From positions 1 through 61,110 of the forward strand of contig WOVA01000012.1 of assembly GCA_009773155.1 (NCBI GenBank): a stretch of DNA of 61,110 nucleotides. Direction: 5' to 3'. Below the pieces are notes generated by a model. The model did not search any database and had not been told where the DNA came from. It saw only the letters and a list, made by a program, of their open reading frames with translations. A program made the translations under genes and the position numbers. Source of the stretch: Elusimicrobiota bacterium. Its GTDB lineage: Bacteria; Elusimicrobiota; Elusimicrobia; Elusimicrobiales; UBA9959. Below, in pieces: positions 54,385 through 61,110 of this stretch. Position 1 is the first letter of the stretch; every line of letters starts with the position of its first letter.

Positions 54385-54839
54385 AAAAGACCGTTCTGGT
54401 CATGCACGGACCCAATCTCGGCCTTCTCGGCCGGCGCAGGCCGGAGATATACGGCACCCTGACGCTGACGCGGCTGGACGCTCTCGTACAGAAACGCGCC
54501 GCGGAACTGGGCCTGCGCGCGAAATTCTTCCAGTCCAACGGCGAAGGCGAACTCATAGACTGGCTCGAGAAGAACGCCCCCGCCGCGCACGGGCTGCTGA
54601 TAAACCCCGCCGCCTACACCCATTATTCCTACGCCCTGCGCGACGCCGTAGAAGCCTGCGGCCTGCCCGCCGCCGAGGTGCACCTGACCGATATAGCGAA
54701 ACGCGAACCCTTCCGCCGCATCTCCGTGATAAAGCCCGTCTGCCTGCGCCAGTTCAAAGGCGGGGGCGTTAAATCCTACCTGGAAGCCCTCGATTTTCTG
54801 GCGAAGCACATAAGGAGACAGCAGGGGGAGACGGCGTGA
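54381..54839 (+). CDS. aroQ: 3-dehydroquinate dehydratase, type II
   Basis: 152 residues. VMHGPNLGLLGRRRPEIYGT has the active-site Asn/Tyr pattern, FFQSNGEGELIDWL and INPAAYTHYSYALRDA follow, and EVHLTDIAKREPFRRISVI contains the His. It dehydrates 3-dehydroquinate to 3-dehydroshikimate. The C-terminal residues HIRRQQGETA are encoded by a 30-nt repeat also found at 935-964. The ATG overlaps the aroB stop. Confidence 0.95.
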   Translation: MKKTVLVMHGPNLGLLGRRRPEIYGTLTLTRLDALVQKRAAELGLRAKFFQSNGEGELIDWLEKNAPAAHGLLINPAAYTHYSYALRDAVEACGLPAAEVHLTDIAKREPFRRISVIKPVCLRQFKGGGVKSYLEALDFLAKHIRRQQGETA

Positions 54840-54849
54840 TTCTCCTGTT
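54809..54849. repeat. Repeat related to the 930-1112 element, across aroQ end/aroA start
   Basis: 54809-54838 matches 935-964 at 28 of 30 positions, and TGATTCTCCT right after it matches the right-arm end near 1089-1098. AAGGAGA and TCTCCT make it self-complementary. It spans the aroQ stop and the aroA GTG start. Confidence 0.55.
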
Positions 54850-56098
54850 AAATATGAAAATCTACACGCCGCCGCCGGACAAATCCATAACGATACGGGC
54901 GCTGCTCCTCGGCGCCGCCGCCATTGGCCGCACCGTCGTACGCAACCCCCTGCGCTCCCGCGACACCGAAGCGGCGATGTCTTGCCTGAAAAAACTGGGC
55001 GTAAAAACGAAAGTCTTTAAAGACCGGATAGAGATAAGCGGCGCCGGCCCGGCCGGGTTCGGTCCCGGCCCGTTCCGCCTCGACGCCGGCGAATCCGGCA
55101 CCCTGGCGCGGCTGCTCGCGGGCCTGCTCGCGGGCTCCGGCGCGCGCGCCGTCATAACCGGCCGCGGCACGCTGCGGCGCAGGCCGATGGAGCCGCTCGC
55201 CGCCGCGCTGCGGGCCGCGGGCGCGGATGTCCGCTCCGCGCGCGGCCGCCTGCCCCTGAAGGTAAACCCCGTCCGCCCGCGCGGCGGGACGCTGAAGTTA
55301 TCCACGGCCAGCGCGCAGATAAAGTCGGCGCTGCTCCTGGCCGGCCTCGGCGCGGCGGCGCCGCTCTCGTTCGGAGAGTCCGCCCCGTCGCGCGACCACA
55401 CCGAGCGCCTGCTGGGACGCATGGGCGCGCGGCTGCGGGTCTCTGGCCGACGGTCGACCGTATATCCCGGCGCGCTGAAAGGCCGGACGATAAATATCCC
55501 CGGCGACCTCTCCTCGGCGGCCTTCTTCATCGCCGCGGCGCTGCTCTCCGGCCTTGCGCTCAAGATAAAGGGAGTCGGCCTCAACCCGGGCCGTCTCGGT
55601 TTCGTGAGAACTTTAAGGAAAATGGGCGCGCGGATAACCGTAGCGCAAAGAATTTACGCGCCGGAGCCCGCCGGCGACATCACGGTGCGTCCCTCGGCGC
55701 TGCGCGCCGCAAGGGTCCCGGCCCGCGACATACCCTCGATGATAGACGAAGCGCCGCTGCTGGCCCTGCTGGCCGCGCGGGCGCGCGGCGCCACCGTGAT
55801 CCGCGGGGCGGAGGAACTGCGAAAAAAGGAAAGCGACAGGGTACAGTCCACGCTGGCGCTGCTCGCCTCGCTGGGAGCCAAGGCCTCGTACCGGAACGGG
55901 ACGCTCACCATACCCGGGGGCCAGGAATTCAAACCGCTGAAAACCGTCGAAACTTTTAAAGATCACCGCGTCGCCATGGCCGCCGCCGCCGCTTCCGTAG
56001 TCTGCCCCGGCCTTAAAATAAAAAACCCGGGCTGCGTGGACAAGTCCTACCCGGGTTTCTTCCGCGACTTCCGCCGGACCTTCGCCGGCGGGCGCTGA
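54836..56098 (+). CDS. aroA: 5-enolpyruvylshikimate-3-phosphate synthase
   Basis: 420 residues from GTG 54836 (GTGA overlap with aroQ); ATG 54854 (MKIYTPPPDKS) is an alternative. DKSITIRALLLG is the N-terminal motif, then DAGESGTLARLLAGLLA (usual GNSGT replaced by GESGT), ASAQIKSALLLAGL and DHRVAMAAAAAS. It joins shikimate 3-phosphate with PEP. The Ser/Ala differences around the PEP loop may matter for glyphosate sensitivity but I cannot predict it. Last gene of the operon. Confidence 0.95.
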   Translation: MILLLNMKIYTPPPDKSITIRALLLGAAAIGRTVVRNPLRSRDTEAAMSCLKKLGVKTKVFKDRIEISGAGPAGFGPGPFRLDAGESGTLARLLAGLLAGSGARAVITGRGTLRRRPMEPLAAALRAAGADVRSARGRLPLKVNPVRPRGGTLKLSTASAQIKSALLLAGLGAAAPLSFGESAPSRDHTERLLGRMGARLRVSGRRSTVYPGALKGRTINIPGDLSSAAFFIAAALLSGLALKIKGVGLNPGRLGFVRTLRKMGARITVAQRIYAPEPAGDITVRPSALRAARVPARDIPSMIDEAPLLALLAARARGATVIRGAEELRKKESDRVQSTLALLASLGAKASYRNGTLTIPGGQEFKPLKTVETFKDHRVAMAAAAASVVCPGLKIKNPGCVDKSYPGFFRDFRRTFAGGR

Positions 56099-56125
56099 AA
56101 CCGTCCCGCCGCCTTAGTCTCCCGG

Positions 56126-56512
56126 CTAACCCAGAAGCTCCAGCGCCCAGGCGCGGTAACGCTCCAGATGTTTCCACAGTTTTTCGGTGTCGGCGCGCGT
56201 ATACACGTCGCCGCTATAGGAAACCAAATTCTTCTCTTCGATGATCCTTGCCAGGTGCCGGACGGCCTCGTTCCCGCGCTCGTCCCGGCTTACGGTCTCC
56301 CGCAGGAGATCGACCGCGGCCATATGATCCTCTCCGCTGCTCTTGAACCCGCCGAACCTTATCGTCGCGGCGTCGGTGAACGCTATGGCGGCGTGCGCGG
56401 CCAGCAGGCCGGCCGCGTTCCAGTATTCGAACTCCCTGGCCAGACCGGCGCCGTCGTAAAAATTTTCGCTTCCGTATATATCTAATACACCAGACAGTTG
56501 TCTAAAATTCAA
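56126..56512 (-). CDS. HEPN-like hypothetical protein
   Basis: 128 residues, helical. EYWNAAGLLAAHAAIAFTDAA, GEDHMAAVDLLRETV and EKNLVSYSGDVYTRADTEKLW resemble HEPN-type proteins, which often have a conserved YSGxxY near the C-terminus. No canonical Rx4-6H RNase motif is certain. There is no adjacent nucleotidyltransferase, so it is an orphan. Function unknown. Confidence 0.65.
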   Translation of the reverse strand: MNFRQLSGVLDIYGSENFYDGAGLAREFEYWNAAGLLAAHAAIAFTDAATIRFGGFKSSGEDHMAAVDLLRETVSRDERGNEAVRHLARIIEEKNLVSYSGDVYTRADTEKLWKHLERYRAWALELLG

Positions 56513-56523
56513 GACAATGTCGT

Positions 56524-57168
56524 CTATTTTTTGCTCTTCTTTTTTTTCCGCTTTTCGGCGCGCTCCAGCCGCTCCCGCTCCAGTGCCTCTTTCTTCTTCT
56601 CCGCGCGGACCTTGGGGTTATTTATGTACTTCTCCGGGTCTTTGGCGAACAGCGGCGGACCGGCCGGGCAGCACATGAAATAGCGCCCGCCCTTGTAAAG
56701 AACGACCGGGGTCTTGGCTTCCACCACGAAGCTGTGCTCCATCACTGGACAGAACTTCTCCAGCCCGAGTTCGCTTTCGTCGGGGACCGTTACCACGGGC
56801 TTTTCGGCCTCGTCTTTCGCCTCCGGCGGCGCCAGGACTCCGACCTTTGGATAGCGCTTAAGTATTTCGCCTTTCTTGTGTATGGCTTCGGGCGCGCGGT
56901 TCTTTATATCGTCCGAGAGGTCCTCGCCGGCCTCGTGCATGTTCATGTGCGAGCCGCCCTTCCAGTACTTCACCCCCGAAAGGTCGTATACCACGCCGTC
57001 CACTGCGACATAGACCGGCTGGCCTTTCTTCCCGTCGAACTTCTTGAGCTCCTCCGCGGTAAAAACCTTCTCTTTCCAGTCCTCCGCTTTCGTTTCCGCG
57101 GGCTTGTCCGCGGCCGAAACGCCGCCGGCCAGCAGGGCCAGTACCGCCATCGCTAATATTTTTTTCAT
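56524..57168 (-). CDS. Secreted cytochrome b5-like / YHS-like two-domain protein
   Basis: 214 residues. Signal peptide MKKILAMAVLALLAGGVSAA. Residues about 35-110 (FTAEELKKFDGKKGQPVYVA, VVYDLSGVKYWKGGSHMNMH) match the cytochrome b5-like heme/steroid-binding domain. Residues about 140-185 (KFCPVMEHSFVV, VVLYKGGRYFMCCPAGPPLF) look like a YHS metal-binding domain with Cys residues. The last 30 residues are Lys/Arg/Glu-rich. The pairing suggests a periplasmic heme- or metal-handling role; this is inference. Confidence 0.85.
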   Translation of the reverse strand: MKKILAMAVLALLAGGVSAADKPAETKAEDWKEKVFTAEELKKFDGKKGQPVYVAVDGVVYDLSGVKYWKGGSHMNMHEAGEDLSDDIKNRAPEAIHKKGEILKRYPKVGVLAPPEAKDEAEKPVVTVPDESELGLEKFCPVMEHSFVVEAKTPVVLYKGGRYFMCCPAGPPLFAKDPEKYINNPKVRAEKKKEALERERLERAEKRKKKKSKK

Positions 57169-57178
57169 TTCTTTCTCC

Positions 57179-57688
57179 TTACTTCAGCGCCTCGACCAGC
57201 GCCTGGCCGTATTTTTTCGCCGGCACCGGGCCGCTGGCCGTTATCAGCCGCCCGTCTATCTCCAGCTCCGAGCCGGTGAATTTCGCCCCGGCCTTCTCTA
57301 CCTCCGGCGCGCCGTCGGGCCAGCAGGTCACGGCCCTGCCCTTGAGCAGCCCCGCGTGGGCCAGCACCACCGGCGAGATGCATATCGCGCCGACCACCTT
57401 GTCGGCCGCCATCGCCTCGCGGAAAAGTCCGTGGACCTTCGGGTTGTCCAGATGCTCGAGCGCGCCCGGCCCGCCCACCAGCGCCAGCGCGTCGTAGTCC
57501 TCCACCCTGACCTCGTCCACCGCCTTGTCCACCTGCGCCGTCAGCCGGAATTTTCCCTGGGCCTGACCTCGGGCGGTGGAAACGGTATCCACCTTAACGC
57601 CGGCGGCTTCGAGAGCCTTCTTCGGCTCTATGTATTCCTCGTCGCGGAAACCCTGGAAAGCAATGAACATCGCTATTTTTTTTGGCAT
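57179..57688 (-). CDS. DJ-1/PfpI family protein
   Basis: 169 residues, one class I glutamine amidotransferase-like fold. The nucleophile elbow is GAICISPVVLA (Cys about 103), with Glu in FRDEEYIEP near the N-terminus and VGGPGALEHL in the middle. Members are deglycases, proteases or chaperones; no specific activity can be assigned. The 10-nt gap to the b5-like gene suggests co-transcription. Confidence 0.9.
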   Translation of the reverse strand: MPKKIAMFIAFQGFRDEEYIEPKKALEAAGVKVDTVSTARGQAQGKFRLTAQVDKAVDEVRVEDYDALALVGGPGALEHLDNPKVHGLFREAMAADKVVGAICISPVVLAHAGLLKGRAVTCWPDGAPEVEKAGAKFTGSELEIDGRLITASGPVPAKKYGQALVEALK

Positions 57689-57737
57689 AGTCGCCTCCCC
57701 GGGCTATTCTATCAAAATGGCGCGGAACCGGGGGCCC

Positions 57738-57766
57738 TTGAAAAAGTCCGGCCGCGCCTCTATACT
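57738..57766 (+). promoter_or_regulatory. Complete sigma70 promoter 6 nt before ATG (leaderless)
   Basis: TTGAAA (57738-57743), 17-nt spacer, TATACT (57761-57766), then ATAACT and ATG 57773. The expected transcription start is the A of the start codon. Confidence 0.7.
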
Positions 57767-57772
57767 ATAACT

Positions 57773-58669
57773 ATGAAAATACCCCTTTTCCTTTTTTCGC
57801 TGACCATCCCCTGCGCCGCCCTGGCCGCGGGCGCGCTGGAACAGCTGGGCGGCGCGGCTCACGTACCGCCGGCGCCGACCGCGGTAGCCTCCGCCGTCTC
57901 CGAAAGCCCGGACCCTAATTCGGCGGTCGCCATAGCCGGGCGCTGCCCCCCGCCGGCCGCCGGCGAGGAGAAGATCTGGCAGTCCGACTTCCACTGGAAC
58001 TATTCGCTGCCGGAGATGAAGGCCCGTTTCGCCGAGATGTACGCATCCCCCAAGCGGCTCGACCGCCGCGCCTACTGGGACGCGGCAAAGAGCAGGCTTA
58101 TGCTCCCTCACGACGCGGGCCGGGGCGGGGACTTCGAGATAGGACCCGGTCTCGTGAAGGCGGTCGCGCGGCATATCGAGCGGGCCTTCGAACTGGATTA
58201 TATCGACGCGGTCTTCTTTCCGGACATGGGTCATTCGCACATACTGGTACCGGACGGGCTCTGGGCGGAGAAATATTCCGGCTACCCCGTGGACCGTATG
58301 TCGGACCTCTACCGCGACATGCTCGCCGACCCGCGGCTCAAGATCTTCTACCACACAGCGGAACAGCTTAAAATGCTGGAAGACGGACAGCTGGTCGCCG
58401 ACGAACGCGTGCGCTTCCGCCATAAGACCCGCAACATCTCGGGGCCTATAACCGCGGACGCCGAGCTGACGGTACATCAGAACCCGGCGAGCGCCGCCAA
58501 TACTGTGCACGGAGCGCCGGGCCATCACTGGTGGGGCGCCGGGTTCAACTTCAGCGCGCAGAAAGACGGCTGCTTCGTCTACAGGAACGGCGGGAAGGAA
58601 TACCGTTTCGACATAAGCCTCTACGACCTGCCTTACGACCCGGGCGGGGGCGGCGCCGGGAACTACTGA
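57773..58669 (+). CDS. Secreted hypothetical protein, His/Trp-rich
   Basis: 298 residues. Signal peptide MKIPLFLFSLTIPCAALAAG. The mature part has a conserved-looking histidine set: DFHWNY, FFPDMGHSHILVP, HQNPASAANTVHGAPGHHWW. This might bind a metal. No family recognised. The frame is open upstream to 57044 on the same strand, but that part is antisense to other genes. The ATG chosen is supported by the promoter just before it and by the signal peptide. Confidence 0.8.
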   Translation: MKIPLFLFSLTIPCAALAAGALEQLGGAAHVPPAPTAVASAVSESPDPNSAVAIAGRCPPPAAGEEKIWQSDFHWNYSLPEMKARFAEMYASPKRLDRRAYWDAAKSRLMLPHDAGRGGDFEIGPGLVKAVARHIERAFELDYIDAVFFPDMGHSHILVPDGLWAEKYSGYPVDRMSDLYRDMLADPRLKIFYHTAEQLKMLEDGQLVADERVRFRHKTRNISGPITADAELTVHQNPASAANTVHGAPGHHWWGAGFNFSAQKDGCFVYRNGGKEYRFDISLYDLPYDPGGGGAGNY

Positions 58670-58702
58670 ACCGGGCCGCGCGGCCTTCCTCCACGGGGAC
58701 TC

Positions 58703-59470
58703 ATGGTGAAACACGCGAGATATATCCTCCTGGCGGCCGCCCTGCCGGCCTCCTGCCTTTCCGCATGCCGTCCCGTCGGAGCGGCGGAAGGCTTCGTGCC
58801 CTACGCCGAGGAACGGGCCGCCATGGTCAGGGAGCAGATAGCGGCCCGCGGCGTGAAGGACAAGCGGGTGCTGGCCGCCATGCGCGAGGTCCAGCGCCAC
58901 GAGTTCGTCCCGGAGGAATACCGGGGGGACGCGCACGGCGATCACCCGCTGCCCATAGGCCATCGCCAGACCATCAGCCAGCCCTATATCGTCGCCTATA
59001 TGACCGAGGCTCTCGGGTTGAAGAAGGGAGACAAGGTACTGGAGATAGGCACGGGCTCGGGCTACCAGGCCGCGGTACTGACCAAATTGACGCCGAAAGT
59101 ATTCTCGATAGAGATAATCTGCCCGTTGGAGAAGACCGCCCGCGCCGTGCTGGACCGGCTGGGCTTTAAAACCGTGCGCACCCGCTGCGCGGACGGCTAC
59201 AAGGGCTGGCCGGAGGAAGCGCCGTTCGACGCCATCATGCTGACGGCCGCCCCGCCGGAGATCCCCCGGCCGCTGCTGGACCAGCTGGCCGAAGGCGGGC
59301 GGCTCGTCGCGCCCGTCGGCGGCCGTTCGCAGGACCTGGTAAGGATACGCAGGATCAAAGGTAAGCTGAAAGAGGAGAAACTGCTGCCGGTAAGATTCGT
59401 GCCGATGACCGGCGAGGCGCAGAAGAAAAAAGCGCCGCCTGGCGAGGTCAGCCCCGCGCGAACTCCCTGA
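58703..59470 (+). CDS. pcm: Exported protein-L-isoaspartate O-methyltransferase
   Basis: 255 residues. The N-terminus (ILLAAALPASCLSAC) is a signal peptide with LSAC as a possible lipobox, so the enzyme is probably exported or lipid-anchored. The methyltransferase core is typical PIMT: VREQIAARGVKDKRVLAAM, RQTISQPYIVAYMTEAL, VLEIGTGSGYQAAVL, DGYKGWPEEAPFDAIMLTAAPP. It repairs isoaspartyl damage in proteins using SAM. SAM supply outside the membrane is a problem that needs explanation. Confidence 0.93.
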   Translation: MVKHARYILLAAALPASCLSACRPVGAAEGFVPYAEERAAMVREQIAARGVKDKRVLAAMREVQRHEFVPEEYRGDAHGDHPLPIGHRQTISQPYIVAYMTEALGLKKGDKVLEIGTGSGYQAAVLTKLTPKVFSIEIICPLEKTARAVLDRLGFKTVRTRCADGYKGWPEEAPFDAIMLTAAPPEIPRPLLDQLAEGGRLVAPVGGRSQDLVRIRRIKGKLKEEKLLPVRFVPMTGEAQKKKAPPGEVSPARTP

Positions 59471-60074
59471 GCCACTCCGTTATCTGGTCAAGGCCGGCCA
59501 CACCGAAGCGGTAGAACAGGTAGACCACCAGCGCGTAAACGGCCGTCGCCAGCACTCCCAGCACGGCCGCAAGCAGGCAGAAAAAGCCGTCCTCCTCGCT
59601 GAGGCCCACCCCGATAAGGAAGATCACGAAAGCCGGCGCCGTATTGGTCAGCGGGATAGGAAGTATCATGAGCCCCGCCATGATAAGCACCAGCAGGCCC
59701 AGGAAGACCAGCCCCCAGCGCGAGCCCACCCAGCGCAGCCGCGGCTTTATAAGGAACTCCACCTTGCCGAAGAACTTCTCCAGGAAAGCGATCATTCCCT
59801 CCACGAACCGGCCTTTTAGCCGGACGCCAGCGGCGCGGGCCGGCAGCCAGGGCGTGCGGCGGCCGTATATCATCTGCAGCGCCAGGATGAAAAGGAGTAT
59901 GCCGAAAGGCGTGCTGTAGCCCGGCGCCGGCAGCGGCAGCGCGCTGGGCAGCGAGAGCACCAGCAGCAGCAGGCCGAAGCCCCGGTCGCCGATGCGGCCG
60001 AATACCTCGCCCAGCGTCACTCCCCGCGCCGAGTTCTCCAGAGCCAGTATCTTCTTAAGGTCGTCGGTAAGCAT
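59448..60074 (-). CDS. ExoD-family membrane protein
   Basis: 208 residues with about five hydrophobic segments. GFGLLLLVLSLPSALPLPAPG and LPIPLTNTAPAFVIFLIGVGL are the ExoD signatures. ExoD is linked to exopolysaccharide synthesis in rhizobia, but the molecular role is unknown. It overlaps the 3' end of pcm on the opposite strand by 23 nt. Confidence 0.9.
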   Translation of the reverse strand: MLTDDLKKILALENSARGVTLGEVFGRIGDRGFGLLLLVLSLPSALPLPAPGYSTPFGILLFILALQMIYGRRTPWLPARAAGVRLKGRFVEGMIAFLEKFFGKVEFLIKPRLRWVGSRWGLVFLGLLVLIMAGLMILPIPLTNTAPAFVIFLIGVGLSEEDGFFCLLAAVLGVLATAVYALVVYLFYRFGVAGLDQITEWLREFARG

Positions 60075-60122
60075 AAGCGGACCCCTGCCCGGCTATATGA
60101 TACGAAAAAGCGGGCGAAAAAT

Positions 60123-60128
60123 TATAAT
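60123..60128 (+). promoter_or_regulatory. -10 box abutting the annotated start (leaderless candidate)
   Basis: TATAAT directly precedes ATG 60129 and lies 9 nt before ATG 60138. The second ATG is the more likely leaderless start. Confidence 0.55.
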
Positions 60129-60137
60129 ATGGAAGAG

Positions 60138-60716
60138 ATGAGCCGCCGCAACCTCAAGACCCTCGCCGCCGCCCTGCTGGGCTGCGCGGCCCTCGCCGCG
60201 GCGGCCTCCGCCGCCAAACCGCCCGACGTCGATTTCGTCCCCACCCCGCACAAGGTGGTCCGGGAGATGCTCAAACTCGCCCGCGTAACCGGTAAGGATA
60301 TAGTCTACGACCTGGGCTGCGGCGACGGCCGCATAGTCATAACCGCGGCCCGGACCGCCGGCGCGCGGGCCTGGGGCTTCGAGATCGACCCGGACCTGGT
60401 CGAAGAGGCCCGCCTCAACGCCGAGAAGGAGAAGGTCGGCCGCCTGGTGACCATAGAAGAGCGCGACATCTTCACCGTCGACCTATCCAGCGCTTCGGTG
60501 GTCATGCTCTACCTCCTGCCGGAGCTGAACGTAAAGCTCCTCCCCCAGCTCGCCAGGCTCAGGCCCGGCGCCCGCATAGTCTCGCACGACTTCGGCATAG
60601 AGGGCTACCCCCCGGACGTCACCACCACCGTGCACCAGTACGACGGAAAAGTGAGCGCCGTCCACCTCTGGACGGCGCCGCTCAGAAAAGCCACCGACTA
60701 CTTCGCCCTGGACTGA
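60138..60716 (+). CDS. Exported SAM-dependent methyltransferase
   Basis: 192 residues from ATG 60138 (195 from ATG 60129, which touches the -10). A signal peptide (MSRRNLKTLAAALLGCAALAAAASA) precedes a class I fold: YDLGCGDGRIVITAART (motif I), GFEIDPDLVEEARLNA, ASVVMLYLLPELNVKLLPQL and ARIVSHDFGIEGY. Relatives with DLGCGDGR and LLPE-type motifs are DOT1-like/small methyltransferases. With pcm this is the second exported methyltransferase within 2 kb. Confidence 0.88.
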   Translation: MSRRNLKTLAAALLGCAALAAAASAAKPPDVDFVPTPHKVVREMLKLARVTGKDIVYDLGCGDGRIVITAARTAGARAWGFEIDPDLVEEARLNAEKEKVGRLVTIEERDIFTVDLSSASVVMLYLLPELNVKLLPQLARLRPGARIVSHDFGIEGYPPDVTTTVHQYDGKVSAVHLWTAPLRKATDYFALD

Positions 60717-60770
60717 CGCCGGCCCTGGCGGCCGGCGACCCCAAAAAAGTTTTATAATAGCAGTGGTAAC

Positions 60771-60842
60771 GCCGGCGTAGCTCAACGGTAGAGCAACTGT
60801 TTTGTAAACAGTAGGTTGGAGGTTCGATTCCTCTCGCCGGCT
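60771..60842 (+). tRNA. tRNA-Thr (TGT)
   Basis: 72 nt cloverleaf: acceptor GCCGGCG/CGCCGGC, D-stem GCTC/GAGC, anticodon loop TTTGTAA with anticodon TGT, T-arm GGAGG-TTCGATT-CCTCT, discriminator T. CCA is not encoded. TATAAT at 60752-60757 is a good -10. Confidence 0.95.
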
Positions 60843-60868
60843 GCGAATTTAGTATAATTAGGACGTAC

Positions 60869-60945
60869 GGCCCCTTCGTCTAGCGGCCTAGGACGCTGCC
60901 CTCTCAAGGCAGAGATCACGGGTTCGAATCCCGTAGGGGCCGCCA
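60869..60945 (+). tRNA. tRNA-Glu (CTC)
   Basis: 77 nt including encoded CCA (60943-60945). Acceptor GGCCCCT/AGGGGCC, anticodon loop CTCTCAA with anticodon CTC, T-loop TTCGAAT. TATAAT at 60853-60858 is its own -10. The 3' half is overlapped on the other strand by the end of a recombinase-like gene. Confidence 0.95.
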
Positions 60946-61110
60946 AATTTCTTCTCGGAGACTTTTGGCGCTAGAAGTTTCCGCTAGCGCCTTAAATTCC
61001 CGCAGTTTCTCCGCCGGAAAAATAAATTTTAAATTTATTTTCTTCCCGCCAATAATTAAGTTCGAACCGATATTTTTCAATTTTTGCAGGTTATCGGCCG
61101 AACTTCCAGC
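60916..61110 (-). CDS. 3' end of a recombinase-like gene (partial), overlapping tRNA-Glu
   Basis: Open frame of 64 codons running in from the right edge to TGA at 60918-60916. Composition is clearly AT-richer than the rest of the window. The part before the tRNA reads NLQKLKNIGSNLIIGGKKIN, then LKFIFPAEKLREFKALAE. The last residues (IWRPLRDSNP) come from reading the tRNA backwards. This hydrophobic strand, L.F.F...L..F tail and ending inside a tRNA are typical of large serine recombinases of tRNA-integrated elements. A GGCGCTAG/CTAGCGCC hairpin lies at 60968-60992. Only the end is visible, so the family is tentative. Confidence 0.6.
   Translation of the reverse strand, partial: AGSSADNLQKLKNIGSNLIIGGKKINLKFIFPAEKLREFKALAETSSAKSLREEIWRPLRDSNP

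Noticed and set aside
57044-57772. Long extension of the secreted protein at 57773
   Set aside because: Antisense to the b5-like and DJ-1 genes; the promoter and signal peptide support 57773.

Overview
This 61.1-kb window is a high-GC bacterial chromosome segment packed with short-gap, often translationally coupled genes on both strands. There is no rRNA, no phage structural gene and no CRISPR array. Despite the high GC, the genes use the isoleucine codon ATA very often (along with AGG). That habit, together with the many secreted peptidases, WG-repeat, SWIB and clostripain-like proteins, makes me think of an Elusimicrobiota-like lineage from a metagenome. This is an inference from gene content and codon habit, not a proven placement.

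Layout. The left end (1-720) holds a tandem-hairpin element and a CopG/BrnT-like toxin-antitoxin pair with its own palindromic operator. Then come a large inverted repeat; a coupled operon gpmI - DUF167 - DsbA-like - MauE/DoxX-like - secreted unknown - response regulator (1176-5372); a DMT-like membrane protein followed by the two enzymes of UDP-xylose synthesis (5468-8914); a secreted clostripain-like peptidase, a SWIB protein and an M16 peptidase (8979-13645). A reverse-strand series follows: HDAC-like deacylase, CPBP protease, Lnt, SecA, TrmL, AsnB-like amidotransferase, GT4 glycosyltransferase and a flippase-like membrane protein (15049-26393). From 26552 to 41874 lie a second clostripain-like peptidase, a methyltransferase, a thiolase, a histidine kinase, an M3 oligopeptidase, CoaD, several secreted unknowns, a radical-SAM/DUF4130 fusion and a WG-repeat protein. 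MetH, TatD and RF2 follow, then two tandem paralogous secreted S1 proteases.

From 49741 to 56098 a single operon encodes chorismate mutase plus all seven shikimate-pathway enzymes. The last segment holds a HEPN-like protein, a secreted cytochrome b5-like/YHS protein, a DJ-1/PfpI protein, two exported methyltransferases, ExoD, tRNA-Thr(TGT) and tRNA-Glu(CTC). The final 195 bases are AT-richer and carry the 3' end of a gene that looks like a large serine recombinase. It reads toward and overlaps tRNA-Glu, so the window probably stops at the edge of an integrated mobile element.

Cross-cutting signals: several families of 24-28-nt REP-like palindromes beginning GGGG, one copy inside the metH reading frame; a TTGAC-N4-GTCAA dyad shared by three secreted-protease genes; several strong -10 boxes only 6-10 nt upstream of start codons, suggesting leaderless or near-leaderless mRNAs; an lnt gene whose N-terminal membrane segment has no ATG/GTG/TTG start; and a natural fusion of two normally separate putative DNA-repair proteins.
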